A DNA stretch of 64,000 nucleotides from NCBI RefSeq assembly GCF_031191205.1, contig NZ_CP133470.1, positions 1,123,501 through 1,187,500 on the forward strand. The letters run 5' to 3'. A model generated the notes under the pieces. That model was not told the DNA's origin and ran no database searches. It was given only the letters and a program-made list of their open reading frames with translations. The position numbers were made by a program, and so were the translations under genes. This document shows positions 46,809 through 55,803 of the stretch, in pieces (positions within the stretch are counted from its first letter, which is position 1; the number at the start of each line of letters is the position of its first letter). The DNA is from Haemophilus parainfluenzae ATCC 33392 (lineage in GTDB: Bacteria; Pseudomonadota; Gammaproteobacteria; Enterobacterales; Pasteurellaceae).

Positions 46809-47587
46809 TATTGCGATCCTTTTTGTGAGGTTTGAGAATTAAAATAATCTTCTAAATATTTCGTTAAACGACGAGATGCCATCGGGATAGATTGATTTTC
46901 TATCCATTCTTGTGGATCGATATCATCGCCAACGAACAATTCATAATGAATTTGTTTGTCTGGTATTTTATACCATGGATGACCTTTTTTTAGGCTTAAT
47001 GGATTCATCCTGATCGTGACAGGGGTAATGACTTTTGCACTACGTAAACCAATTGAAACAGCACCGCGATTTAATTTGATGATGCCATCCCAGCCAGTTC
47101 TTGTTCCTTCTGGAAACAATAAGAGACTCTCTTGTTGCAATACACGCTCACAATGATCCAAGAGTTCTAGAGACTCGGTATTGGGGATAAAACCACAAGC
47201 GAGAATTTGATTCCTCATCGTGGGATTGTGTAAAAGATCTTTTTTCACAATACAGTTAAGTGAAGGCGCTTTACTGAGAATCAGTACTACATCAAGTAGA
47301 GATGGGTGATTGACCACAACTAATTGACCTGGACGTCCCAATTTTTCAAACCCTTGATAAGTCACTTTTAAAGCACCCGCACAAGACAGGTAACGAATAA
47401 AATAATACCAAATTCCGCCAACAAAACGACGAACTTTTAACTGGGTAGATAAATTAGCGTGCTTTCCTTTTTGGGCAAAAGGAAGTAAAACGAGTTGTAA
47501 TAGTGTGCCTGCCACAGCCCAAAATAAAAAGGCAATGGCGGTAGCCAGCCAACGTTTAAGAAAATCTAATTTTTCTGCCATAGCCAA
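46808..47587 (-). CDS. apeD: Lysophospholipid (1-acylglycerol-3-phosphate) acyltransferase ApeD
   Basis: 259 residues of the PlsC family: VVNHPSLLDVVLI (H-x4-D) and LLFPEGTRTGWDG, with an N-terminal membrane helix. It could attach the polyene acyl group to a lipid. It overlaps the chain-length-factor gene by 22 bases, which indicates translational coupling. Confidence 0.8.
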   Translation of the reverse strand: MAMAEKLDFLKRWLATAIAFLFWAVAGTLLQLVLLPFAQKGKHANLSTQLKVRRFVGGIWYYFIRYLSCAGALKVTYQGFEKLGRPGQLVVVNHPSLLDVVLILSKAPSLNCIVKKDLLHNPTMRNQILACGFIPNTESLELLDHCERVLQQESLLLFPEGTRTGWDGIIKLNRGAVSIGLRSAKVITPVTIRMNPLSLKKGHPWYKIPDKQIHYELFVGDDIDPQEWIENQSIPMASRRLTKYLEDYFNSQTSQKGSQ

Positions 47588-48303
47588 GTTCCATTTGAAC
47601 TACTCGGTGTGTGCCAAGTGCGACTTTCAAGATATTGGTGAGAAACCCAAGTTAGTGCATTATCGGTAACATCATGATTAAAAGGGGAATCTGTAAGCGT
47701 TAATTGATATTGCTCTCCTTGAGTGACGATTAAAGCCAAAGCATAACCTAAAGGTGTACGAATGACAGGTTGAGCATTATATTTTGCTTCAAGCGGCGAT
47801 TCAGCAATAACAACAAGCACTTTTTCATGCCCTTCATTAAGCAATAATGTCGCTTCTAATAGTGCGGTTTCAAGGTTGTCCACTCGAGCCATAATCGAAG
47901 TGGTTTCTGATTTAACTTGACGTAATTCAGACCATTGTCCAATTAATGCATTATGAACTGAGAGACTAAAAGAGGTGGGAGAAACCTCCCCCTCTTTTAA
48001 TAAGGAATGCCACAACGCAAAATTACGATTCATTTCACTGTTTGATGAGGCATAAACCACAGGCATATCTGCATTTTCTCCTACCAAATCCCACGCAGCC
48101 TCAAAAAAAAGACGGGCTGAGTCACTTAAACGACGGCGTTTTAGCGGGGGTAAAAAGGATAATTTAGGTGCAAAGTCTTCAAATGTTTCACATTGATTTC
48201 GCAAATAAGCATAGCCTTGTTTCCAATCATCTGCGGTTAGCGATTTATTGCAAACAATATTCCACCCTTGAAGTGAGAAAGAGAAATTACAGATTTCAGT
48301 CAT
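47566..48303 (-). CDS. apeC: Chain-length-factor-like beta-ketoacyl synthase ApeC
   Basis: 245 residues, shorter than a full ketosynthase and lacking the catalytic cysteine. SLSVHNALIGQWSEL fits the PF13723 chain-length-factor type. In E. coli its homologue pairs with ApeO to limit chain length. It starts 16 bases after the lipoprotein gene at 48320, so that lipoprotein may head this operon. Confidence 0.8.
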   Translation of the reverse strand: MTEICNFSFSLQGWNIVCNKSLTADDWKQGYAYLRNQCETFEDFAPKLSFLPPLKRRRLSDSARLFFEAAWDLVGENADMPVVYASSNSEMNRNFALWHSLLKEGEVSPTSFSLSVHNALIGQWSELRQVKSETTSIMARVDNLETALLEATLLLNEGHEKVLVVIAESPLEAKYNAQPVIRTPLGYALALIVTQGEQYQLTLTDSPFNHDVTDNALTWVSHQYLESRTWHTPSSSNGTWLWQKN

Positions 48304-48319
48304 GTTATATGGTTAAAAA

Positions 48320-48739
48320 TTAATTGTTTTTGAATAATTCATTAATCATTAAATCTGTTTGGCCTTGTAAACCAACTTGTTTTACACGATCGGCTTCGTC
48401 ACCGCGATGTTTATAAGAAACAGATCCAAGAGAAAGTTTATTTGAATCTCTTAAATCTAATCTTGCTCTTGCAATAATTTTAGAGTTACCTTTTACGCTG
48501 AAGTGTAAAATATGGCTACAGCCCTCATCTTTTTTAACAAGTCTTGCTGTGATACGTTTTTGTTTTAAGCTTTTTGTTAAAGCCTCAACAATTTCATCTG
48601 GTGCTTTGCGAATAGAACCTTTTAAACATACTTCTTTAATATTTTTGCTTTCCACAGGTTTTACATCGTTGACACCTGAAGAACATGCGGAAAGAACAAA
48701 TGAGCTAAATAAAAGTGAGGAAAGTAATAATTTCTTCAT
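48320..48739 (-). CDS. Lipoprotein of unknown function (possibly Sbal_3080 family)
   Basis: 139 residues; the signal MKKLLLSSLLFSSFVLSAC ends in a lipobox (LSAC, Cys19). The mature part is basic with two cysteines (VCLKG, EGCSHIL). It has the general look of Sbal_3080-type lipoproteins, but I am not sure. It lies directly before apeC in the same direction. Confidence 0.55.
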   Translation of the reverse strand: MKKLLLSSLLFSSFVLSACSSGVNDVKPVESKNIKEVCLKGSIRKAPDEIVEALTKSLKQKRITARLVKKDEGCSHILHFSVKGNSKIIARARLDLRDSNKLSLGSVSYKHRGDEADRVKQVGLQGQTDLMINELFKNN

Positions 48740-48903
48740 AAAATTGAAACCTTATTAATATTATAAATTATAATTTAAAGGTGAGATTTTACACTACTTC
48801 TATTCACAATAAAATAGTCACAGGACTGTTAAAATCTGGTATATTGTTTACCTCTATGTAATAAGAGAAATTATTTATTTCATTCAAATCACAAGGAGTC
48901 AAA

Positions 48904-49329
48904 ATGAAATTAGTATCTAAATTGAGTATTGTTGCTGCGGCTATGCTTATGGCTGCTTGTGCGCCAAGAGATACAACGCATTACTATTCTATCCAGGATG
49001 CGTTAAATTCCCCTGAAGCAAAAGAAATCGTTGATCCATCGGTTAAGCTTTACTTTGGTAAATCTGCACCTGGTAAAGTAGTGAAAGCTGGTGTGGTGAG
49101 CAATAAGAAAACAAATGCGGCAAATAAAACAGATGAAAAATCTTGTCAGTGGGCGTTCCTTTCTACAGTGAAACAATTCCAAGATAGAGCAAAATCACAA
49201 GGTGCGAGCAAAGTCGGTAATATCGTCAGCTATTACAAAAAGAACACTTTCCAAAGTACAACGCAATATGAATGCCATGCGGGTAACTTAATGAGTGGTG
49301 TGGCATTAAAAGGCGATATTGTTAAGTAA
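48904..49329 (+). CDS. Lipoprotein of unknown function (annotated 'excinuclease-like' in Haemophilus)
   Basis: 141 residues. Signal sequence with lipobox MAAC (Cys19). The mature part has HYYSIQDALNSPEAKEIVDPSVKLYFGK and a cysteine pair. Similar small proteins are sometimes labelled excinuclease subunits, a label unlikely to be meaningful. It is the only plus-strand gene within the aryl polyene region, divergent from the lipoprotein at 48320. Confidence 0.6.
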   Translation: MKLVSKLSIVAAAMLMAACAPRDTTHYYSIQDALNSPEAKEIVDPSVKLYFGKSAPGKVVKAGVVSNKKTNAANKTDEKSCQWAFLSTVKQFQDRAKSQGASKVGNIVSYYKKNTFQSTTQYECHAGNLMSGVALKGDIVK

Positions 49330-49338
49330 TTTTCTACC

Positions 49339-49379
49339 AAATAACACCTTAATTTATATAAATTAAGGTGTTATTTTTT
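49339..49379. terminator. Long bidirectional terminator separating the two APE units
   Basis: A perfect 17-bp stem (49339-49355 with 49360-49376) and 4-base loop, with T-run on the right. It overlaps the stop codon of the 195-aa gene on the minus strand (49371) and lies just after the plus-strand lipoprotein, so it ends both. Confidence 0.85.
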
Positions 49380-49958
49380 GATTTGCGAGAGAAAGTCTAA
49401 GTTTTTAGACATTGAATTCTCAAGAGATAAGAGATTAAACTCTATTTCTGCATCTTCCTTATTTTTAGAAATAAGCCAAAATACGGCCCCTTCAGTTTGC
49501 TCAGAATGTTCACTTTTTTCTAGCGTCCAACCGATTAAGGCGGATGATATTTCATCATTTTCAAGATCCAATAAGGCGAGTTTTAGTGGTTGCCAAATGG
49601 TTTGGTGGTTAATCGCTAAAAATACGGAGTTGGCAGAGGTTTGCAAGGTTTGAGTGAGTTGAAATGTCGCCGCGTTATTAATATTCGCCATAAAATCTAA
49701 AGGACTAGGCACATTTTGTTCCATCAGTTGATGAAACATTTTATCGAACTTGCTCGGCGAATTAAAAAACGATCCTAAGTAAATTCCTGTATTTTCATTA
49801 ATATAGGGTTTTAATGGTATCGCACCAAGTAAAGCGAGTTGAGTGAAACGGCTCAAACGACGAGCCTCGAGACCTTGTTCTTTGAGTCTCAGACGTAACG
49901 TTTTATCATCTACGCCATTGGCGATGAACTGATTAGTTTGTTTTATATAAAATGTCAT
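49371..49958 (-). CDS. Small ketosynthase-like (chain-length-factor-like) protein
   Basis: 195 residues. DFMANINNAATFQLTQ resembles the PF13723 pattern of ApeC, and no catalytic cysteine is present. It probably pairs with the ketosynthase just upstream (49955), with which it overlaps by ATGA. A second chain-length factor would let the right operon make a chain of its own. Last gene of that operon. Confidence 0.6.
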   Translation of the reverse strand: MTFYIKQTNQFIANGVDDKTLRLRLKEQGLEARRLSRFTQLALLGAIPLKPYINENTGIYLGSFFNSPSKFDKMFHQLMEQNVPSPLDFMANINNAATFQLTQTLQTSANSVFLAINHQTIWQPLKLALLDLENDEISSALIGWTLEKSEHSEQTEGAVFWLISKNKEDAEIEFNLLSLENSMSKNLDFLSQIKK

Positions 49959-50941
49959 TCACCCACCTTTAAAATCCATGCAATATTGCTACCGCCAAAA
50001 CCTAGAAAATAATTTAAAAAGTGACCGCACTTCACATTAGTTTTTTGTAAGTGTTCGATTAAAAATGCGGTTTCTAATGCACCACTAGCACCAAGTGTAT
50101 GTCCCATATAGGGTTTAACTAAAATGGTTTCGGTATTCGGGAAGCGTTCCTGTAAAACAGATTGTTCCATCTCATCGCTATTTCCCCCCACGCCATGCAC
50201 TTTAATGCCTTGAATGTTTTCTATTTTTAGATTTGTTTTCGCTAAACAGTTGGTGAGTAATTGACGTAATGCTGCTTCGCTACTGTTGGTCAGGTTTTCA
50301 TTATCTGTGATCGTTGTTATCCCCAATATTTCACATGGGAATGACTCGTTTTTTTCTGTTGAGAATGCGACACACCCAACGCCTTCGCCTAATACAATGC
50401 CCGTAGGATTGATGAAAGGCTGGTATTCATTGGCTTGTGATAATAGGTTCATGGATTGGAAATGTTCAAAAGTAAGACGATTAAACATCTCAAAACCAAT
50501 GACCAAAGCCTTTTTATACATCCCAGCTTTCAGCATTTTGTATGCATAACCAATGGCTTGTGCTGAAGAGGTACAAGACGTGGCAAAACTAAATACTTCT
50601 GTCTGATAGCAATTTCCTAAATCTTCGGCGATGGCAGTAAGGTTATATTCTTTCGGTAATGCTTGATGATGAGCTACGCGCATTTCACAATCACTGATCA
50701 TATAAGCGGTAGAACCAAGTAGAATAGGAATATTTTTTAGCTCAGATTTATCCCAACCAGCACGTCGCAAAGTGCGGTCAATTTCGAGGTCAATATAGTG
50801 ATAGAGTCGTTCTAGTGACAACAGCGGTTCCTTAAATGCGTTGAAATAAGGAAAACTAAGCGGTTGGCCTAGCATATTAGAGGTTCTTAATCCGAGCTTT
50901 TCTGCAAATCGAGCAGAAACAGCGTTGATATAAACGTTCAT
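49955..50941 (-). CDS. Beta-ketoacyl-ACP synthase (second cluster ketosynthase)
   Basis: 328 residues, about 80 shorter than ApeO/ApeR but with all three catalytic elements: FATSCTSSAQAIGYAY (Cys), IKVHGVGGNSDE (His) and KPYMGHTLGASGALETA (His). It shares TAATG with the ACP gene. Probably the condensing partner of the 195-aa protein. Confidence 0.75.
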   Translation of the reverse strand: MNVYINAVSARFAEKLGLRTSNMLGQPLSFPYFNAFKEPLLSLERLYHYIDLEIDRTLRRAGWDKSELKNIPILLGSTAYMISDCEMRVAHHQALPKEYNLTAIAEDLGNCYQTEVFSFATSCTSSAQAIGYAYKMLKAGMYKKALVIGFEMFNRLTFEHFQSMNLLSQANEYQPFINPTGIVLGEGVGCVAFSTEKNESFPCEILGITTITDNENLTNSSEAALRQLLTNCLAKTNLKIENIQGIKVHGVGGNSDEMEQSVLQERFPNTETILVKPYMGHTLGASGALETAFLIEHLQKTNVKCGHFLNYFLGFGGSNIAWILKVGE

Positions 50942-51231
50942 TAGATTTTACTATGCTGTTCGCGGATAAATGCTGCAAGATCACGTACGTTCATCATATG
51001 TTTACGCACCATGCGATCACCCTGTAAACGTACACCAAAATGAGCCTGTAGTGCTACCACAACTTGCAACGCATCTAATGAATCTAATTGAATACGGCTT
51101 TGGTCTCCAAATAGCCATTCATCATCACTAATTTCGGCAGGATCAAATTCATCTTTTTCTGTTTCTTGCACGATGAGTTTTTTGAGTTCCAGCTCAAGTG
51201 CCGGTGCTTCCAGTGTAAAAGTATAAGCCAT
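50941..51231 (-). CDS. Acyl carrier protein (DarC-like position)
   Basis: 96 residues; phosphopantetheine serine in RIQLDSLDALQVVVALQ. It is longer than AcpP by about 20 residues at the N-terminus. Third cluster ACP; dialkylresorcinol operons also have one (DarC). Shared TAATG junctions on both sides. Confidence 0.8.
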   Translation of the reverse strand: MAYTFTLEAPALELELKKLIVQETEKDEFDPAEISDDEWLFGDQSRIQLDSLDALQVVVALQAHFGVRLQGDRMVRKHMMNVRDLAAFIREQHSKI

Positions 51232-52472
51232 TAGAATCTCGCTTGTTTAGTTAATTGTCGTTGATAAATGAAAGTCGCTAAAAGTAATGTGATTGCCCCA
51301 AATCCACTTAATAAATAGAGTGGTTGTTGTATTTGGTTAAGGTGATAGTGATTTAATAATAAATTTTGGAAACCACTTAATGCCCAGCCCATAGGCGAAA
51401 ATTGTGAAATAGTTTGCATGATTTCTGGCATTACATAAACAGGCACCATAATACCACCAGTGGCTGCCATGATAATGATGCCGCCTCCGCCTAACACGAC
51501 CGCATGTTCCGTTGTTCTCGCTACCACGCTAATTAACAAACCATAGCCAAGTGCAGCAAGGCTTACTGCACTGGATAATACGATGTAAGGTAACCAACTT
51601 CCTGAAAGCGTAAATGCGGGCATATCAAGTGCAGGGAGGACAAAATAACCCAGCGCGACCATGCCGACAAATTGTAATTGGTTAATCAAAAAATAAGGAA
51701 TTAATTTGGCAATAATCAAACTCAATGCAGAAGCCCGCGCCATGCGTAAACGAGTTAGCGTATTGGTCTGACGTTCCATTGCCATCACGTTAGATAGAGG
51801 AATCATAATAAAGAACATGCCAAAAATCAGCCAAGCCGGTACACTATGTTGTACGGAGCTTGGTTTGCTCACTTCCTTACCATGACGATTGACATAAATT
51901 TCTTGCCACAAATCTTTCGCGAGATAATCATTAATTTGAGCAAATTTGCTATCTAACTCTTTATTGATTTTATTCTGAATGTCTTTGATTGGTTTGCGTT
52001 TATTATTTTCTAACGTGATGTGATTATCAGCTAAATAGTCATTTAAACGCAGTTGAGAGTAATGTTTTTGCAATACACCTTTCACACCTAGTAGCCAACT
52101 GCGATCTACGCTAGGATTCAACCAAAGTTGTAAAGCCTGTTCTTCTGAAAGTGCGGTCTGTTTTTGATTAGGATTTAAAATTAGCAAGTCAAATTTACCC
52201 GCTTGTAAATCCGCTTGATATTGAGCTAATTCAGACAACGGAGCTTGTTTAACCGCAAGATTTTCCTTCTTGAGTTGAGTGAGGAAATCATCATTTAGCT
52301 GATTTTTTTCACTTAATAGCACAATCTCTGAACGATTACTTAATGCATTGTCGTTACTCAATGCTGCCGACATAATCAACATAAACAAAATCGGCATAAT
52401 GAATAATACAGCAACACCATGTAGATCGCGGCTTAATAGGCGCATTTCTTTAAAAATTGATGCAATTAACAT
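51231..52472 (-). CDS. ABC-2 type exporter permease
   Basis: 413 residues: one N-terminal helix, a large extracytoplasmic domain (about residues 50-190), then about five helices. The ABC-2 membrane part contains MIPLSNVMAMERQTNTLTRLRMARAS. It works with the ATPase upstream (52466), which it overlaps by 7 bases. The cargo may be the acyl or pigment product. Confidence 0.8.
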   Translation of the reverse strand: MLIASIFKEMRLLSRDLHGVAVLFIMPILFMLIMSAALSNDNALSNRSEIVLLSEKNQLNDDFLTQLKKENLAVKQAPLSELAQYQADLQAGKFDLLILNPNQKQTALSEEQALQLWLNPSVDRSWLLGVKGVLQKHYSQLRLNDYLADNHITLENNKRKPIKDIQNKINKELDSKFAQINDYLAKDLWQEIYVNRHGKEVSKPSSVQHSVPAWLIFGMFFIMIPLSNVMAMERQTNTLTRLRMARASALSLIIAKLIPYFLINQLQFVGMVALGYFVLPALDMPAFTLSGSWLPYIVLSSAVSLAALGYGLLISVVARTTEHAVVLGGGGIIIMAATGGIMVPVYVMPEIMQTISQFSPMGWALSGFQNLLLNHYHLNQIQQPLYLLSGFGAITLLLATFIYQRQLTKQARF

Positions 52473-53188
52473 GTTTTTCCCGCCTGATTTAAAAAATCTA
52501 AATAAAAACGTTCCAAACTTTGTCCTTCTTCTAAAATGCCTTGCACAGTGCCTTGATAAATGAGATTACCTTCATTTAACAGCACTAATTTGTCACATAA
52601 TTGCTCAATTTCTTGCAAATAATGAGAGGTATAAATCACCGTCACACCTTGCTGTTTCAACGCCGCTACGCTATCTAAAATAAATTGACGGGACTGAGGG
52701 TCAATACCCACCGTTATCTCATCTAGAAAAATCACTTTCGGACGGTTAATTAAGCCAATAGCAAAATTAAGACGTCGTTTTAATCCGCCGGATAAATGTT
52801 TCGCGAGCTTATTTTTATGAGAGGTTAAATCAACTTTAGCGAGTAGTTCTAATAAATAACCTTTATCTCGAACGTCATACAATGACGCAAAAAATTTCAG
52901 ATTCTCCCAAACCGTGAGCAAGGGATAAAATGCAAAATCTTGTGGTACTAACGAAATCTGATGGCGCTGTTTTTTACTTAATTTTGCAAAAGGTACACCA
53001 TCAAAATAAATTTCGCCTTGTTGCACAGATTGTAAGCCAGCAAGTAGAGACATTAAGGTCGTTTTACCTGCACCATTCGGACCTAAAAGTCCAATCGTGG
53101 AGGCTGATTCAATATCAAAATTGACCGCACTTAATGCATTTTTTTCTGAATTTGAATAATTATGCGAAATGTTATTTATTTCTATCAT
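52466..53188 (-). CDS. ABC-2 exporter ATP-binding protein
   Basis: 240 residues. Walker A GPNGAGKTT, signature LSGGLKRRLN, Walker B VIFLDEITVGID, H-loop YTSHY. The glutamate after Walker B is present but the usual PTVG(L)D is ITVGID. It forms the exporter with the permease and lies 8 bases after the HEPN gene. Confidence 0.87.
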   Translation of the reverse strand: MIEINNISHNYSNSEKNALSAVNFDIESASTIGLLGPNGAGKTTLMSLLAGLQSVQQGEIYFDGVPFAKLSKKQRHQISLVPQDFAFYPLLTVWENLKFFASLYDVRDKGYLLELLAKVDLTSHKNKLAKHLSGGLKRRLNFAIGLINRPKVIFLDEITVGIDPQSRQFILDSVAALKQQGVTVIYTSHYLQEIEQLCDKLVLLNEGNLIYQGTVQGILEEGQSLERFYLDFLNQAGKTC

Positions 53189-53196
53189 GAAATTAT

Positions 53197-54393
53197 TTAA
53201 TCTATTGTTTTTATATCAGAGATGTATTTTATAATATTATTAATTTCTTTTATTTTTTCTATTATTTCTGTCTCGTCTATTTCGTTGATCCCAGATTGAT
53301 GTATTAAATTGTTCCTAAATCCGCATATGTCTTTTAATTTCTCTATGATATTTATTGGTAATATGTGTTCGTTTTTATATAAATATAGAATATTAACCAT
53401 TAATGGCTTATTTAGGTTTTTGGGAGGGTTTTCCGAATTTAGTGCGATTATATCTTGAACATGAATTTTTAATATATTATACAATTCGATGAATTTATAT
53501 GCATTATTCCCAATGAAAGATGTAATGTTTTCAGATATTTCATCCCTATCTTTATCCTCTACATTTATTTCATTTATTGATTGAAGGGCGGACTCCAATA
53601 TTTTACATATTTCATTAGATAATTTTTCTAGCATTTTATAGTTGTCTTTAGTAAATTTTTTACTATGTGCAATCATGCATCTAAGTTCATATAATTTTTC
53701 CCATTTCGTTTTTAGTAAATTTGAGTCACAATTTAGTCGTTTGGAAAAAAAACGCTCCCAATTGCTATAAGGTAACTTAGATTTTAGGTTATCAAGTAAT
53801 TTTTCATCATTTGGTGATGCATCTTTAATTAATTTAATTAACTGGGATGTATCTGTTTTTGAGATATTTTTAAACAGGAAATCAGATAGTTTTATGAAGT
53901 CAACTTCATACAGAAAGTTAATTTCTCCTTTTTGGTCTCTTATTGAATGAAGAACTTCTTTTGGAGTTGATTCATCTTTCCATTCATATCCAACACTAAT
54001 GGTCATAAACTTATAAATTAGTTTTCTCATTAGCATTTCAGTCCGATATACTATACTATAACCTTTTTGACAATAATATTCACTTATAGCGTCTCCGAGC
54101 TCTACTACATCTTTATTGCTTATTTTAAAGCATATGTTTCTAATTTCTTTTAACAAACGCTCAAACTCATTTTCATCCTCAATTTTTGTTAGCTCTATAT
54201 TCAAATTATAGTAATCTGAGTTATTAGGTAATTTCCCATTTTTTAGTGTGTATTTGAAAGTTTTATCTTGAAACTTTATTTTATTTCCTTCTATTTTTAT
54301 ATCATTGTGTATTGATAATAAATTTTTAAACTGTTTAGGTGAACTACATAAATTTTTTTCAGATTCAAATGCAATTAAATATTCCGTGTTCAT
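53197..54393 (-). CDS. Double-HEPN-domain protein, candidate ribonuclease (defence-type cargo)
   Basis: 398 residues, alpha-rich and visibly more AT-rich than its neighbours. Two R-x4-H motifs are present: R238-CMIA-H243 in LYELRCMIAHSKKF, and R360-NNLI-H365 in DICGFRNNLIHQSG. These match the metal-independent HEPN ribonuclease active site. The N-terminal segment YRTEMLMRKLIYKFM resembles that upstream of HEPN domains in Swt1-type proteins. HEPN RNases act in abortive infection and toxin systems. No antitoxin or partner is adjacent. The SD (AAGGAA) overlaps the stop of the BtrH gene, so it is co-translated with the pigment operon. It has no uptake signal. Confidence 0.7.
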   Translation of the reverse strand: MNTEYLIAFESEKNLCSSPKQFKNLLSIHNDIKIEGNKIKFQDKTFKYTLKNGKLPNNSDYYNLNIELTKIEDENEFERLLKEIRNICFKISNKDVVELGDAISEYYCQKGYSIVYRTEMLMRKLIYKFMTISVGYEWKDESTPKEVLHSIRDQKGEINFLYEVDFIKLSDFLFKNISKTDTSQLIKLIKDASPNDEKLLDNLKSKLPYSNWERFFSKRLNCDSNLLKTKWEKLYELRCMIAHSKKFTKDNYKMLEKLSNEICKILESALQSINEINVEDKDRDEISENITSFIGNNAYKFIELYNILKIHVQDIIALNSENPPKNLNKPLMVNILYLYKNEHILPINIIEKLKDICGFRNNLIHQSGINEIDETEIIEKIKEINNIIKYISDIKTID

Positions 54394-54403
54394 AAAATGT
54401 TCC

Positions 54404-55387
54404 TTATGATAAAATTCTAAAAAGTTTATATTCTAAACTTGCGATATCCCGCAAATATTCCGCTATGATATGATACCCTTCGATTGTAGGCTTCTTACAT
54501 TGTTTCACGCATAATCCTGCAAATTGACGCCACATATCGCCAATTTCCGTCATTTGTTCAGAAGCCTGTTTGTATTTTGGCTCTTGACAGATATCAGCGG
54601 CTTGTTCAAGGAAATAGGCGTATAAATAACGGAAGCCAGCACCGCCAGTGCCGATTTCTTCTTGCATACGCACGATGTGACCCAGATATAAGCGTTTGTA
54701 TTTGTCTGAAGGGTGATTCGCTAGCTTTTCAATTTGTTTTGCAACAGTACGAATGCCTTTTACACCGACGAAAAAGAGTGGTGCTAACATTTGCTTCGCA
54801 TTTTTTCGAATAGCTTTACGGGTAATACTTGGTAAATCAATCTTCGTTAAGTCAGGTTGGCTTTCAAAGTAATACATCAACCCTTTTGGTGCTAGTACGC
54901 CTTTTACAAAACGCGCGCGTTGTAAATCTTCAGCCGCACAACGCTGTACCGTTTCAAAAACGGGATCGCTAATTAAGTAGTCATTTTGCTCTTTGCCGTA
55001 CACAATTAAATTGTGAGCATTAAAATGGAAACGCATTTCTGGTGGGAAATAAGGCAACCAGAAAACAGAGGTTTGTAAACCAACTAATTTATTTTCAGCT
55101 AATGCGAGATTGAGTGCATCTTGTCCAGCTTGTGGTGCACGAAATTTTTGTATTTTTAACCGCACTTTTAAACGTTTTGCCACATTTTTAATGATAGATT
55201 TTGGGGGCATGCGGTAGGATATAAGTGGCATTCCATTAACTTTGACTAATGGAATATAAACAAAGGTCAACGCTGAGGCTAAGCCGAAAACCATCGCTTC
55301 GTTAAAATCGACACCTTGTGCTTTCAACATAGTGGACATGACACCACTTTCGCAGTGAGCCGTGTGCTGATGCTGGAAATTGTTCAT
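54404..55387 (-). CDS. BtrH-type acyltransferase (BtrH_N domain)
   Basis: 327 residues. The N-terminal 150 residues match the papain-like BtrH fold: HTAHCESGVMSTMLK contains Cys12 as likely nucleophile, and HFNAHNLIVYGKEQNDYLISDP has His125 and Asp141. BtrH of butirosin moves an acyl group from an ACP to an acceptor amine. Here it may move a chain from an ACP onto a resorcinol or sugar. It lies 26 bases after a 129-aa gene. No membrane helix. Confidence 0.7.
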   Translation of the reverse strand: MNNFQHQHTAHCESGVMSTMLKAQGVDFNEAMVFGLASALTFVYIPLVKVNGMPLISYRMPPKSIIKNVAKRLKVRLKIQKFRAPQAGQDALNLALAENKLVGLQTSVFWLPYFPPEMRFHFNAHNLIVYGKEQNDYLISDPVFETVQRCAAEDLQRARFVKGVLAPKGLMYYFESQPDLTKIDLPSITRKAIRKNAKQMLAPLFFVGVKGIRTVAKQIEKLANHPSDKYKRLYLGHIVRMQEEIGTGGAGFRYLYAYFLEQAADICQEPKYKQASEQMTEIGDMWRQFAGLCVKQCKKPTIEGYHIIAEYLRDIASLEYKLFRILS

Positions 55388-55413
55388 AAGAATTAATATA
55401 TCACTGTTATTTT

Positions 55414-55803
55414 TTAGATCGTTTTTAATGTTGAAGTTGATACACCAAATGCTTCTGCATATTTGGCTAATACATTATCCGAGAGTTTATCAAAGATGCT
55501 CGGTTTAAAATGTCGCTTAATTTGCCACTGCCAAAACCCTGTGGTTTGAGCGAGCGTTTGAAGATCGAAACGATAACGGTACATATAATAAAAGAGCGGT
55601 GATTTTTCACCGCGTTTTACCGCATCTAAGGCTTCATTGGTCAGTTGATTAAATTCTTCAACGGCTTGTTCTGTAACAAATGCTTCCGTATCCCAACCGG
55701 TCGTGGTGCCAGTTTTATAATGACCATTTTGAGTGGCATAAATGACTTTTTTTTGCCCTCGAAAAATTTTACTGTCATCCTGTGGGATTTCATTAATGTC
55801 CAT
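55414..55803 (-). CDS. 129-aa protein of unknown function in the DAR operon
   Basis: I do not recognise it. It is 129 residues, mixed, with a tyrosine-rich middle (SPLFYYMYRYRFDLQTLAQ) and a C-terminus NVLAKYAEAFGVSTSTLKTI that looks like the end of a small helical, XRE-like bundle. It overlaps the end of the DarB-like gene by 11 bases, so it is coupled to it. Confidence 0.6.
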   Translation of the reverse strand: MDINEIPQDDSKIFRGQKKVIYATQNGHYKTGTTTGWDTEAFVTEQAVEEFNQLTNEALDAVKRGEKSPLFYYMYRYRFDLQTLAQTTGFWQWQIKRHFKPSIFDKLSDNVLAKYAEAFGVSTSTLKTI

